A stretch of 64,000 nucleotides of DNA, from positions 300,153 to 364,152 of the forward strand of contig BGZK01000543.1 in the NCBI GenBank assembly GCA_005406025.1, written 5' to 3'. The notes below the pieces were generated by a model, which saw only the letters and a program-made list of their open reading frames with translations, was not told the DNA's origin and ran no database searches. Positions 23,001 through 35,640 of the stretch are shown here, in pieces. The first letter of the stretch is position 1, and every line of letters begins with the position of its first letter. This DNA is from Eumeta japonica (lineage: Eukaryota; Arthropoda; Insecta; Lepidoptera; Psychidae). Both the position numbers and the translations under genes were made by a program.

Positions 23001-24900
23001 GTTATCGTCTGTCATTAGACTGTTAATCTCACCAGATTACATCTTGTGATCGCACAACACGTAATGTTGTCCGATTTTATCTCTTCTTAATAAAAATTTT
23101 ATCTATTCTTTTTTAAATAACTCGGTTTCAAAACGCAGTCAAAGCTGTCTAAAATTTCATTGTACATAACATAAATACATATTAACAAAATAGATACGTT
23201 TCGTCAGGAAAATTATGTTAAATATATCTTAAATAGCCATTGAATCAGACATGCGTGGTCCGCATTTTAGGCAGTATGGGATGTATGGGTGATTGATCAA
23301 TGTTATACATATAGATTGCGGTATATATGTCATTTACTTGATGTAGGATAAAATACACGGTGTAGGACATTGTAATAGGCACAAAAATATGAAAAAAAAA
23401 TACCTTGGTTTACTACTGGCTATTGACGGTGATAAATAAAGAAATGTTGATAAATAAAGTTGATAAAGAAAGTCATATCTATACACTAATTGTATATGTG
23501 TAACATAAGTAGTTCATATAAAAGTATGTTTATTAAATTAATTAGATATTTAAATTGTTAAAAGAAACTGATACTACAACTCCGACTAAGTCGTGCTAGC
23601 TCTGCCAAACGCACATCGTGTCCACGCCATGGGTGTATGCCTGAGGACCTGCCGGAGCCTTCTACAGACAGTGCCCAACTGCATGCTTTCATTCTTTGGA
23701 CCGTTTGATTTATGGTGAAGCGATGTGGGCGTATCGTGTTTCGTGTGAACTACAAGAATTATTATACTGTAATTAAAAAAATTACTTGAAAAAAAACTCG
23801 TTGATCTTGCATGGTTAGTGTTCCTTACAATAAATACAAGAATAAGGATGACTTTTGATATGAATTTTGCTATTGTACACACAAATACATTTCGTAGTCG
23901 ATTCGATTCGTTTTTTCCTATTGTCACGACTTTGTGATTGTCAGGAGTGGTTAACAGTTTTCTACATTTACATTATAAACTATCCTTCAAATGTTTTCCG
24001 GCTCGTGAGACACAAATCTGACTTTTAACAAAAATGTTATTAACCAAATTTATTTATAGATACACTCTCACCATTTAAACACAGTCGACTCCCAAAAAAG
24101 GGTTAAAATTTTGTATCTCTATTTTTCTATCTCTTTTACTCATCCATCTCCACCGATACACGCTGTATATTAACAACTTTACTGACATCATTTGGTCTCA
24201 TCGTCGAATCGTAAATTTTACATTTACAGCGCTTAATCGTAAATTTAACAAGATGCACATAGCCGTGTATCCGTGTAATAAATTATCCAAACTCTAATAA
24301 ATTTACGAGATCTTCAAGATATCACTATTTCAAAAGACCTGTAGAATTATGTCTCACTCGATTCAGTAAAAAGGAAAATTATGCATATGTTCTATTTACG
24401 TCATTCCCCCATATTAACGTTTTGTTTGAAAATCTAGTCTATTATGCACTAGTCGCAATCGATCGTCCAGACAAAACAGTTGATACCTCATTTGTAGAGA
24501 TACATTCAGTAGTTCGATACGACGTAGTCGTACAAAAACATTAGTATTTGTAATCGATATTTCCTAATTCATATTCATAAATATAACAGGAATATTAATA
24601 TTTACAAATTACAAATTTTCTTCCTCTCAATTCAGTGACATTTAAAATTATTTTTGTTAATAAAAGTGCACACAAATCGATGTACTCAATCGATATACAA
24701 TCCGCTCATCAGAAAGAAGCCTGGTTGCAGCATCAGATAAGGTTTTTAAAATATCCATTACTATCGCATACACATTACAAATATATATACTATGTGCAAA
24801 ATTTCAATTTAGTTACGCGACAAGAATCAGCCTAAAATTACTTTGCAGGATTTGTTATAGAACAAACATTATAAATATACACATTACGTGTATAGTGTTA
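20001..24900. other. Long gene-free AT-rich stretch with scattered repeat scraps
   Basis: No supported gene was found. Short GC-rich scraps occur at 20483-20570 and 20815-20845. A patch with GATTTCGATCTAGG-like tracts at about 21470-21545 resembles the family C tail. A short coding-like stretch at 23629-23715 (plus strand, MGVCLRTCRSLLQTVPNCML) is too small to call. Confidence 0.4.
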
Positions 24901-24904
24901 TCTA

Positions 24905-25020
24905 AATCCGGCGGTGGCCTAGTGGATTGGTAGATACAGGATGAAACCCTGACCTTTGGCGAAATCATTTAGATTTGAACTAAAAATGTAGAGGGGATAT
25001 GATCCTCGCAGTGAGGTGAC
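24905..25020 (+). repeat. Possible tRNA-derived SINE head
   Basis: CGGTGGCCTAGTGGATTGG contains an RNA polymerase III box A (TGGCCTAGTGG), but no convincing box B follows at the right distance. Only the head is suggestive. Confidence 0.3.
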
Positions 25021-26844
25021 GAAAATCTGACTTCTAAAGCACGTAATAAAAATGACAACCGCATTTGTCACAATTCATTATCTGTATTCCAAAGTGCTTT
25101 AGACAAATGCCTAAATCCGTATAAGCAGGTTCATTAGAAAATGAAAAGTGGAACAAACCATAAAATGTAACCCAAAATTCAAAAAATGTAAGGTAATAAT
25201 AATAGTTAACGATCTGCAAAAACAGTCTAAATTTACAGGCTATAATATTTTTAAAACTAAAGGTCAAAAGAGTGTCATATCTCAATGAATGTACACAGAT
25301 GAAAAATAAAAGTCCATGTTCAAATATATCTTCATATATATAGGTAACAAGAAGGACGACGTTTGTCAATTTCGAAAATGAAAAGCCTTAGCTGATCGGC
25401 ACAGTGCTTCCCAAGACATAATATCTGAACGTAACTAAATACCTGCATAGATCACCGCACCCCTTAGATCTAAAAAAGATCTTAGAAAATCCGAATGAAC
25501 CACCAATACTGATTACTGCAACAACAGTACTTTGGAAATCGAACTTCGCTCGGCGTTTTTCAAGTTCGCAATGGAAATATAATAATCTCTTACGGGAGAA
25601 ATTGCGTATGTTCACTTCCAACAATATGTAACGTAATTTTAACTATATAAGAATCTAGAAAATACTTTGTTCCATATCAGCAACAGAATCGATTTCGCAT
25701 ATTTTTGTAATTTTTTTTCTTTACTAATTTTAACTAATAAAATATCGAAGATTTGGTCATATTATGTGAGTACTAGCAGGCAGCGGTGGCTGCTCGCCAT
25801 CACCGCTCGCTCGCTGTCAGTTATCCTGTTCTATTGCGCGAGGACAACGTATCGTTGTCTCTTTTTAAAAGCCACGTGCGTTTCATCTGCGCGGATGACA
25901 TGGCTTTTTACGAAAATGAGACGAGTCAATATCATTTAGAACTTATGCGTAGTTACATTATAAATTTAAATTATTTCATAAAATAATTTAAAAACATATT
26001 TTCTATTTGGGTTGTTTCAATTTTACGATATAATAAAACTTACATGTACATTTAAATACAAGTAATAACACATATAGTATATCTTATGTAGTTTTTGACA
26101 TGTAGTGCCGTTTGTTATTGAGTACTAACTGAAAGAAAGAAAGCATAGAAGAAGTGATAAAAAAGTGACACACACCTTTCTACTGATTATTCTTATATAT
26201 GATTGACAGGCACGCTTCTTACAAAGATTGTTCACTTTTTTCACATTCATAAAAAAACCTTACCGAAACTGTTATCGACAATTTTTGCGTTTCGTTTAAC
26301 CATGAATTCATATAAAAATTCTTAAATTCTTAGAATGTCTTTCTGTGTCAGCAAGTAATCCAATATTAATATGAATTAAGTTTATGTAAATTAAATGTCT
26401 GTCTGTTTGTTAGGGCTAATCTCCGAAACGGTACAATAAATTATGATTCATAAACATTGCTCTGCTCCCACATATTGGAAAAGTGAGGAAAAATTGTTTC
26501 CTATATTCCAAATATTGATTATATACCCTGGAATTCTGTTAGAGTAACGAACACTTCTAATAATTTATGTTGTACCAAAAAACTATAAGGCTTTTGTGGT
26601 TTTAATAAAGATTGTCTATTTGACAAGAACACTGAAATTTCATAACAGTAATCTTTTACCCAATTAATCATGATATTGATAACATATAACATTCGCTTAT
26701 CTAAGCACTTTATTTTAACAGTACTCATTGTAAATCATGAATATCATGTTTTAAAATATAATTCTCAGACTTTCTACACACTTATATGCGTAAGGATTGC
26801 CACGACATATAGTTTCTGTATTTCCTAAGTGTGGATAAGAGTAA
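25021..26844. other. AT-rich stretch, no gene supported
   Basis: The minus-strand open frames 25034-25369 and 25388-25624 show no recognisable domain. A small GC-richer patch at 25770-25910 (plus) encodes no recognisable domain either. Confidence 0.35.
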
Positions 26845-27020
26845 AGATAACTCCACTGTGATTTGTAACACCCCACTCCTCCCTCTATCAGATATCGTAT
26901 TCCTATCCAAGAGGTTAGCAACGCACTGATGACTCCTCTGTCCTCTGGAATTTCGAGTGTCTATGGGCGGCGGTGACCACCTGGTCTCTCATGACCCGCA
27001 TGCTCGTTTATGTCTTTATT
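26845..27020 (+). repeat. Lepidopteran dispersed repeat tail (SINE or LINE 3' end)
   Basis: The order GAGGTTAGCAACGCACTGAT, GTGTCTATGGGCGGCGGTGA and CGCATGCTCGTTT followed by an A-rich end is the widely dispersed tail found in many moth and butterfly genomes (from memory of the family). It supports the lepidopteran origin of the window. Confidence 0.6.
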
Positions 27021-27929
27021 ATGCTACAAAAAATTGAGAGAATGTTCTGTTTTATTTGGTTAAATGAAAAATGTCTCGAAAATGTTTTTGTTTTTTTTAT
27101 TTCATATATTTTATTTAGCAACACATGTTTCAATTTCTAGAGGATAACATTGTCAGAGCCAAAGAGTGTATGTTTTATATAACATTTGTTTTCAGATATC
27201 AGGTGCACAGAAACATTTTTAAACAATTCGATTTTGTATTTTAAATTACTAAATTTTTCTTTTGACTAAATTGAAATTGACTAAAATCTTAAAAATAAAC
27301 CTGAGGACACTGGAAAGAAAAGAAATAGTACAACTTTTATCAATTTTATAAATGGGAAATATTTAATATTATTATATACTTTGACTTACTTTCAATCTAA
27401 TCTTCTTAGTCAGAAATATTTTGTCCATTTTATGATTCGCTTCATACCAAATCGGTCATTGTTCACTTTATATCTGTCTATGTATATTTCAAAAAATTCA
27501 ATTTGGAATAATTAAAATAATAAATATATTAAAACGATGAAAAAGGCTATAAAATTAATGATGACTATGTGAACAGTAAAACTAACTAACTTTGTTAATA
27601 GTTTGCACTTTATTAACACTGCCATTTTTTTTTACATGTTATATTAAATTCTAACTCAATAGTTTCAGCTATTCTAGCGCTAAATTTTATTTGTGTTTAA
27701 TATAACCGTAGCGCTGTAACAGATTTTTTTTTACAACTTATACAATTATAACAACGTGAACATTTTTATACATGTTAAATGTGCACTGCTTCATTGTCGA
27801 TGCTTAGCAATATCCTTTGCAGAGAAATAGATTATATGCTGGAATACAAAACAGGAAATTTTATACGTGAAAAAATGTAAAATCAACAAAATTGCAGCGA
27901 TTTTCAGGGGAACATCAAAATCGGCATTG
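27021..27929. other. AT-rich spacer, nothing recognised
   Basis: Sequence dominated by A and T with no coding signature. The left part of the LINE remnant may begin somewhere in its right half. Confidence 0.35.
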
Positions 27930-28490
27930 GGGACTGACGAGATCAAGGAAATTAATATCTTAACTTTAGCATCATAATACATATACGAATACCTGGTATA
28001 TGTCAAGAGGCATATAGAGTCGTTAAAAAAAGGAGCGACATCCATAACATTAACACTAGACATAAGAACGATCTTGCTGCTCATAAAACCCGACTAAGCA
28101 AAGTTAGCATATCATTTAAGAGGCATTGTGTGCGCTTTTATAATAAGATCCCAGCAAAAATTTGCCATTTCATGAATTTAAACGTTTTGTTAAAAAGAAG
28201 GTATATGACCAGGGCCATTATACCATGTATGAAAACCCAATGGAAAAATCCATGGAATGGAACTGTTCACCTATCAGGTTGCTTCATATTGTTTTTAAAT
28301 GTCGACTAAATTATTAATTACTCAACACTTTGTATAGATGAGTACAATAAGAGCAACGCTTGAGTTTCTTGCCAATTCTTCTCAAGGTGAATCAGCATTT
28401 GGAAGGGGCTGTAATGTCGAAAAGAATTCATGAATGACTTATTTCGACTGTAATTTCATTACCTACAAAAAAAAGACATTTTTGATTTGA
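27930..28490 (+). mobile_element. Non-LTR retrotransposon (LINE) 3' end remnant
   Basis: Piecewise plus-strand translation gives the C-terminal reverse-transcriptase tail of a Jockey/CR1-like LINE: INILTLAS-x-YIYEYLVYVK, TRLSKVSISFKRH, VRFYNKIPAKI and LLKRRYM, with stops and frame changes between. It is followed by a 3' untranslated block TTGAGTTTCTTGCCAATTCT and GGAAGGGGCTGTAATGTCG, then an A-rich end. The copy is 5'-truncated and inactive. Confidence 0.65.
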
Positions 28491-28804
28491 TTTGACGTTG
28501 GAATGTAATCAGGACTACGATCTAAATAGAGGGAAGAAACAACGATACTACATTGTAATTTAGGCACAGCATAGTAGATGGATAAGACGGCTAATATAAG
28601 ATAAAGAATGTTAATAAGTTTTGAAAATCATCGATATCGATACCAATTAAACATCATTAGAGCCTTCCCCTATAATCTAAAAGCAAATTATAAATTTGTA
28701 AGAAATATTGGAAGTCACTGGTTCTTTGTTATGAAACTGTCCACATATAATTGCAATATTAAAAAATAATTATTATTGTTGACAACACGTCGCTAAATAA
28801 AAAT

Positions 28805-29553
28805 AGGTTAAGCCTGTAGGCCAACCCTGAAACTTCCCGCTATTTTCGAGTTCAAAACACTCGAAAATATACGGGATTTGACGCGATTTTTTGAGTAAAA
28901 AAACGGTTTGTTTCGATTTTTTTCGACAACGATTTCTCGCAAACTAATGAACCAATTTTGATCCGGTTTGTGGCAATCAACGTGTTTTTACAGGGTTAAA
29001 AGCTGGTTAAAATTTAAAATCGATCGGTCAAGCCGTTTCGTAATTATTTCAAATAAACGGTTTGTTTCGATTTCTTTCGACAACGATTTTTCACAAACGA
29101 ATCAACCGATTTTAACCCGGTTTGTGGTAATCGACGTGTTTTTAATAGGTTAAGAGCTGATTAGATTTTGGAATTGATCGCTCAAGTCATTTTAAAGTTA
29201 TTTTGAAAAAAAACACTTTTAAAAAAATGTTTTTCTTAGTTTTTGGAAAATTTCTCAAAATCTACCGGTTCAAATCGATCCAAGCTTTCAGGAAATCTAA
29301 GTTTGGTGAAACTCTTTGGAACGCCGTTTAGTGGGCTCGATTCGGTCAAGCCGTTTAAAAGTTATAAGAGGTTTATATACATCCACACATATACGCACAC
29401 GCACTCATCCACACAGAAATACAGACATCATCTCAGGGATGATCAGGGAAGCTTCCTAGACCCTCAGAACGTCGAGATCTGATGAGAACTCGTTTTTTGC
29501 AAAATGGGGTGGTACCAATAACTTCTCGAAAACTTTAGAAAATTTTCAATTTT
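28805..29553 (+). mobile_element. Repeat family E, copy 1 (right end missing)
   Basis: This copy shares TAGGCCAACCCTGAAACTTC, the internal CGGTTTGTTTCGATTT block, TTTGGTGAAACTCTTTGG, CATCTCAGGGATGATCAG and CCCTCAGAACGTCGAGATCT with copy 2 at 40782-41360. The internal block is present twice in tandem (starting at 28904 and 29058, period about 154 bp) but only once in copy 2. The right terminal AGCGGGAAGTT seen in copy 2 is absent. Confidence 0.7.
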
Positions 29554-29939
29554 GATTGACAGTTTTAAAAATATTAAGCGGTCTCTATGATATCTTTAAG
29601 TGAATCAATCATATAGCAAATAATTACTCTCAAATTTTACTTAATGGCGCTAAATAAAGCAAAATCCTTTATTATCTCGTTTATCCAAAGAACACCTACT
29701 CAGAAAAACTTGAAAGGCAAAACGTTATCAAAACAAAAATTGCTATTAAAATCGTTAAGGTCGTTTCCGAGGTCATGTACAAGAATTGTTCAATAAAATC
29801 AATAACATATGCACATTTTCATCACATTTTTTAAAGATAGCTAATAAAAATAATTCATAGACCGAAATTTCACAATATTAAAATGTCGATCGCGACCAAA
29901 ATTATTAATTCAGAATTAATGATATGGTAACAGACCCCA
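29554..29939. other. AT-rich spacer, nothing recognised
   Basis: No gene or element was recognised between repeat E and the CpG-rich block. Confidence 0.35.
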
Positions 29940-30260
29940 ACGCGACGCACACAGTAGAGAATAATCTCACACATACGCAATATTTCCGTGATGACGGTCG
30001 ATAACGATCGCTGCAGCGCTGCAGCGCTCACTTCCTATTTCCGTCGATTCGATACAAGGTCACGGGCGGCGCCGGTCGCCGGCGGACTCAGCGCTGCATC
30101 AGCTGCCGGCGCGGACGCACGGCTTCCGCAAGACTCCGTTCTCAGTCCGCGTTTGTTTATGTTCTCGAAATATATTATTAATAAACGAATAACAAACGAA
30201 CGCCGCCCAGACATCTGTGCAAATAGACGTGTCCAGTGTTATGTGAAAAAGCAAGTGTAA
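29940..30260 (+). promoter_or_regulatory. CpG-rich candidate promoter / first exon
   Basis: A block of high G+C in AT-rich surroundings. It has an 18-bp perfect palindrome (30009-30026, core CTGCAGCGCTGCAG), runs of GGCGCCGG and GCCGGCG, and an arthropod initiator TCAGTC at 30142-30147 with GC-rich sequence before and AT-rich sequence after. It is a plausible transcription start on the plus strand, possibly for the membrane-protein gene whose coding exons begin at 43692, but no splice link can be shown. The open frame 29988-30260 through it has biased Ala/Arg composition and no family match. Confidence 0.35.
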
Positions 30261-33200
30261 AATGAAATTTTGTTTATGGTGACAACTTTTATGTGAAAAT
30301 GAAAACTATGGGAGTGGTGTCGCTTAGTCTGTGTTAAAATTTGATCTACACTATTTTGTGATTTTTATTAGGTAGATATAGAGGTAGGTAATTGATGTTT
30401 TCAACCTTAATTTCTATAAGATTATCTGTATAAAATTACTCGTATACAATTAGACAGAACTGAAAAACAACGTAAATTGCTGAAATTATGTAAATATTTC
30501 GGCACTATTTAAACCACCTTTGAAAGTCAACCTAAAGTTAATTACTGCGCAAACCATAGTTAGTTTATTGCCGATTTAAGCCATAATAACAATACATTAC
30601 TGCGGCCGTTGCTCGTTTCCCGCACGGAATACGTAATCTGCGTAAAATTTCGAGACTAATATTAACTGAAATTGCTCGCGTCATACGGCGCAGAATAAAT
30701 TGGAGGAGATGAATGGCATTTTTACTATCATACGGAAAAAAGCCGCTACACACAGCTTTCGTACGCTTAGAACAGCTCTGCACTAGCAACGGACGTCTGT
30801 AACTTAATGATACAAATTTAGTATTGTATATTAATTGCGCTAGATACGAAGTCATTCGCGGGTGTGATTGTATTACAACTACATGTGTCGAGTGTAGTTT
30901 AAATTTTAATCCGCTTACAAATTAAAAAAAATTGTCAACTTTATTGACGTATCATTTTTTATCTGCATATAACACAGCCATAAGTAACGTCACCGTAAGC
31001 TAGTCTTCAGCGTGTTTTCATACCAGAATGTGTCTAATGCCTTAGAAATATAATAAAATTATACAGGAAACGAGCGACTGCCTGCGGCGCCGCCCGCTTA
31101 GACACGAAATATATCCCTCTCGCATTACCGCTTTTCTTTTGTTACAATAAATTAATAGCGTTAAAAAGAATACAAGACAAATCTAAAAAGATATTTCGAA
31201 CTCCATCATAAACGTATCTTAATAAAAATTCGCTTTAAATGTTCTGCAAATCAATAATTACAATAAATTATAAGTTCTCAGTTTTCACATAGTCATAGTA
31301 CGAATTTCAACATACGTTCTAAAATCGTTCCAAGTTTCTTAATCTGAGAATAAGAAATAATAATTAAAGCTCGGTCCTTACGCAGAGTAGCATTTATTAA
31401 TTTTCCCATTCTGCAAAAAAAATAAAAGAATAAAGAGTGTGTTTCGAGAAAGAAAAGTGAGTGTGTTCCGTTTCTAAACGGAAAGAGAAGAAATGAACAC
31501 ACGACTCAATCGGTGTGTCCTACCTTCTCGTTGGAAGTTGAAATGTATTTACCGCCTGTTCGTGAATTCAAGTAAGAAAAGCGAATCAGAAACTCTTTCA
31601 GAACGATATTCATTCACAGCGATACCCAGTGGTTATCGTCACGTAAACTTTCACTTACGTCTTAATAGGCCTTTTCCGTGATCTAAGCCTTAATGCATTT
31701 CGAAACTGGTTCTTTCTAAACAAGATCTTAACTTTCTTAGAAATCCTAATACAGAAATGAATAGAGTTGAATCTAAACTTGGGAGTTACGAGCATGTTTT
31801 CCTTTTGTATTTACTATATTGTGGCAGTGGATCAATTTGCAGAGAGTAATTATATTTTTGATTTGTGCAATAAAATAAAAGTAAATAAATATTGGAAAAT
31901 GGACGGAATATTGTTACTCTTTTTAAAGTGAACTCTTGGACTATTAGTAGATTGATTATGAGTAGTTCGTATTGCTCTTTTTATAAAGCATATTATACCG
32001 AATAATACTTGCTTCATACATACGTAATATAAATATATTTTGATGTCTATAATTAAAATTACGTAAAAAAAATATAAATATAATATTATAATTCAAGTGT
32101 TAATATCTAGTTATATAGAAAATTCAAGTTTATCTAAAATCTCGCGATTTAACAACTTACATACTTTTTCTCATAATCCTGAATAACGCAAACAAATTCT
32201 TATAAGTCAGATGTGGACTCAGAACGGCCTGCTGATGGCATTATTGTAATATGCAGATTGCAGGCTCTATTTGTATGGAAGGAATAAATTTAACCCTACG
32301 TGTTATGGTAGTTTAATGGGGCTGTTGGTGACTCTTTTCTGCATATTAAATTTTCAGTAGGGTTAATAAACTACAATTAAATGTGTCGATTTAAATTCTA
32401 ATTTATAGAGTAAGGGTTGTTACGTTAAAGAATTTTTAAAAAAATCTAAAGCCTAATATCGGTAAAAGAATCTGCGTACCCCAAAGACAACCGCAATGAC
32501 GGCTATTTTCAATAGTTTCATTTTAAATATATATTTTTTATAAAATTTGTTTTGCCTCATACACTCCATATTGTATAATTCTTTTTGTGATTTGTTAGCA
32601 GAGACTAACATAAAAACAATGAAAAAATCTTTTTTATTTTGCACGAACCCTTATTGCATAGCGTTGGTGAGTCCTTTGCTATTAAAAAATTTTTTCCCCT
32701 TTTGTCAGCAATGAATACAATCCCTGCACATTCATTAGTACAAGAAAACGAGAAACTTTGCTCACCACCAAACAGAAAATTTAATGGAAATTCGGTCCGC
32801 CTCAAAAAAAATGATTTAATGTAACTAATAGTTCAGAAAGCATTGACGTCAATTAATACGTACAATTTGTGAAACTCGAGAACACCGACATCCGTGATAA
32901 AATCCTTTAATTTAACTCTTTTTTTGCCTTGGAATCACAACAAGTAGTTCCCTCTTAAAATTGGCTGTCTAATTCGATGTCGTTAAATTACAATATAATT
33001 TTAGGAAAGTTTCGGTACCACTAAGCGCAACAAATGTGTAAAACTATTGTAATTTTTGTTAACGACCTCTAATAGGAAATAAATAATTTATTTGTTTGAT
33101 CGCACTTAACTTCGTGCGCACTGATTACAAAAGTAAAACTAACTCGTCAGCAGTAAAACCTCGACTTGTGATCTCGAATATTCTTCGAATGTAAAAAAAC

Positions 33201-33479
33201 TATATGCGATTTATAAAAGCAATCCAAAAATGCCACGACATACACAAATAAATAAGATTTCTTGCAATGGAACCCAATTAAAATTCGTTTAAAGTGTAAA
33301 CAACGCGTGAGAATTTAATTTATATTTTAAAAATATAAATTATAGGGCACTAATAGAGAATTATTTCTTAATGGAATTACTCTGTAAGTACTTTAATTAT
33401 TTATCTTATGAGCGTCGCTCGCAACATTATCTTAAATACTAAATACTTAATGATACGCGGTTACTCAATACTACTTACA
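30261..33479. other. AT-rich gene-free stretch
   Basis: No supported gene. The minus open frame at 30565-30855 and the pair near 32453-32824 show no recognisable domain. A short GC-rich patch (31078-31130, GGCGCCGCCCGCTTAGACAC) looks like a repeat scrap. Confidence 0.35.
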
Positions 33480-33589
33480 TTTTGGAGCAGCTAGAGCCTA
33501 CGGAGGACAGATAAGGTAAATTTAACGTTCCTCTAACTGTAACATTAACTATTCGAACTTGCCTATGAAGTGAGGCCTACTTCAAGGCA

Positions 33590-33745
33590 TTTATTCATTT
33601 AATTATCGATTCTGTTGAATCCACATCTACCTACTGCTTACAGGTTACAAAGATGATGAAAGCTAACATTTTCAATATACATTCGACCCACCACAGTCGC
33701 GTACAGGAGAGATAACCACTGGGCTATCACCGCATATTGCATCTA
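33590..33745 (-). repeat. tRNA-derived SINE head
   Basis: Read on the minus strand, GCGGTGATAGCCCAGTGG holds a polymerase III box A (TAGCCCAGTGG, 33726-33716). GGTGGGTCGAATG about 30 nt later resembles box B (about 33690-33680). This arrangement is the tRNA-like head of lepidopteran SINEs. The rest of the element is eroded and its end was not defined. Confidence 0.55.
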
Positions 33746-34269
33746 CGTTTTTGGACACCGGCTTGGACTTGTATTGACCGACTAAAAATGGGACAAAATC
33801 ATTTTTGTCTGTACAATTCGTATGTACAAGTATAAATATGTAATATGTATTTTACATTGTTCCCTTATTGTTACATTTATTACATCTGAAATCCTACACA
33901 TATAATAAAACATTAAAACCCGATGTGTCTGTACATTGAAGTATAAGAATTGTACATTAATAATGAAGAGGAGACGATAAGAGAAAGATAACTAATCTAA
34001 AAAAAACAACGGTTTTTCAATTTTTGATTATCTGTCTGCCTATCTATTTGTTGCCCACATATATGAAATTACAGAACAGATTTCACTGTAGTTTTCACAG
34101 GTAGATAGAGCTTGGTTTGGAGCAGATATAAATTTTGTTTAATTTAAATAGGATATCAGGAAAATGTCATCTTCATTTAAAGATCTGACTTGAAAAGTTA
34201 CAAAGCAAATAATATATGCTAGCGTCGAAAGGCTATAGACGTCACAAGAAGAACGAATAACAAAGTTCA

Positions 34270-34480
34270 AAAAAAAACATTAACTGGAACTTCTGATCAC
34301 ACTGAGGCTCGAATTATTGCAAAACGGGGAGAAATCGAGAGCGTGACCGAAATCGAAATCAGAAACAGAATCGAGACAAAATTTGAAAACTGGAACGAGA
34401 TTGACAACAAAACAGGTCAGTATATAAGATGATGGAACAAATTCTTTGTCCACGCAGGCAAAGCCACGGGAGGTAAACTA
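34270..34480 (-). repeat. Family C dispersed repeat
   Basis: On the minus strand the sequence reads CCGTGGCTTTGCCTGCGTGG, then TTCCATCATCTTATATACTG, then a degenerate TCTCGATTC/TTTCGGTC pyrimidine-rich tract. This is the same order as the copy at 10127-10440. Confidence 0.5.
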
Positions 34481-34884
34481 CTAATGAATAAATTGAGACT
34501 AGTCGTTCTCACCCGTTGATACGATAACTCATGCGTGCCATAAATGAGAGTCTATAAAAAGAGGTGGTACTCTCGACGGAATATGATGTGCTTTCGCATT
34601 AGAAACCTTATCTTTCTATATTTAAATAAAACATGTAGAAAAACACAGAATTTTATATTATAGCATTATCTCTATTGTAGCATATTTTATTTTGCTTATT
34701 AAATCAATCTGCTTTTGAAACATCAATGAGATTTTGTGTAATGAGGGAAATATTAATATTGCATTATCCTTTCAGGCGTTTTTAATATTATTTGTTTTAT
34801 TATTTTTTATTGCAAACCTGATTTATTTCTCCCATGAATACGGTACTCGTTTTTTACTCGTGTAAAGAAGACGCTTCAAATCCT

Positions 34885-35011
34885 GCGGGCCTAGCACGAC
34901 ACCCTCGAGATAAGTCTCTTTATAGGACTATTGCAATTGCGCAAACGTGAAGAATGAAGGAGATAGTCCTATAGAGAGAGGCCCATGTCTAAGATTTCAT
35001 GCTAAGCCCGC
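34885..35011. mobile_element. 127-bp palindromic miniature element
   Basis: The left half begins GCGGGCCTAGCACGA and contains CTCTTTATAGGACTATT. The reverse complement of the right half begins GCGGGCTTAGCATGA and contains CTCTCTATAGGACTATC. The element is therefore an imperfect foldback about 127 bp long with a short centre (CAATTGCGCAAACG). It resembles a small MITE or SINE-like foldback, with no coding capacity. Confidence 0.55.
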
Positions 35012-35399
35012 TGAAGATAACACTCGGTCAATCATAAAACGTTGACGGTCATAACTGCCAAGCGTAATGATTATATTTTCTTGGATGTCAAGTTCCTTGT
35101 CTTCTTGAAATGTGTAGAGAGTTACACAAATAGTGATTTAGAAATTATCACGACGAAAGAGTTGAATTCGGAGAGCTGTTGATAAATGATCCGTAGTGGA
35201 CGTCATTCATTTATATTCCATGATTCTGAGCGTCGATCGCGTCACAAGAAGAGGACTTGGCTGTGCACTATCATACGCTGATATTTAGGATACACTTTTA
35301 AAATCGACCATCACTAATATCTCTATTGCCGGGACCATTAACTGTTATACTCCATCAAAAACTTGCACATGAAATAAACGGCCCTGCCCTACTGGCCTG
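35012..35399. other. Spacer, nothing recognised
   Basis: No gene or repeat family was recognised. Confidence 0.3.
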
Positions 35400-35640
35400 T
35401 CCCTACAATAGACGACATGTGTACGCGGTTAACGTTCAGCGGCCTACTTCGCTAGCGCGCGTAGTAGCGACCATTAAATAGTTTCCCACGCGCATTAAGC
35501 GGCACGACACGCGTCGCCCGACGACTGAAATAGCCCCTTCCGGCTCTAAATATAGTGTCCGCCCGTTACCTTGTCTGTTCGTATGCGCTCGCTTTCGTCA
35601 TTTCACTGCTATCTGTTGGATGGATAAAGTCGACGGAGAA
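35400..35640. promoter_or_regulatory. CpG-rich candidate regulatory block with MEF2-type site
   Basis: A GC-rich patch with CTAGCGCGCG and ACGCGTCGCC. It includes CTAAATATAG (35547-35556), a perfect match to the MEF2 consensus YTAWWWWTAR, which can also serve as a TATA-like element. No coding frame was recognised. It may be a promoter or enhancer of a neighbouring plus-strand gene. Confidence 0.3.

Noticed and set aside
23586..23927. Coding-like patch with short readings on both strands
   Set aside because: Too short and without a family match. Neither strand gives a convincing exon with splice sites and phase.
24905..24990. Possible tRNA gene
   Set aside because: A box A is present, but no acceptor stem pairing or box B was found. 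Kept only as a weak SINE head.
25034..25624. Two adjacent minus-strand open frames (111 and 78 residues)
   Set aside because: The first is rich in aromatic residues typical of AT-rich chance frames. The second looked briefly like a channel fragment, but no diagnostic motif was found.
29988..30260. 90-residue open frame on the plus strand
   Set aside because: It lies in CpG-rich DNA, its composition is Ala/Arg-biased and it has no recognisable domain. An open frame is expected by chance there. The block is listed as a candidate promoter instead.
30565..30855. 96-residue minus-strand open frame
   Set aside because: No domain, no membrane or signal pattern and no splice support. Kept only as a note.
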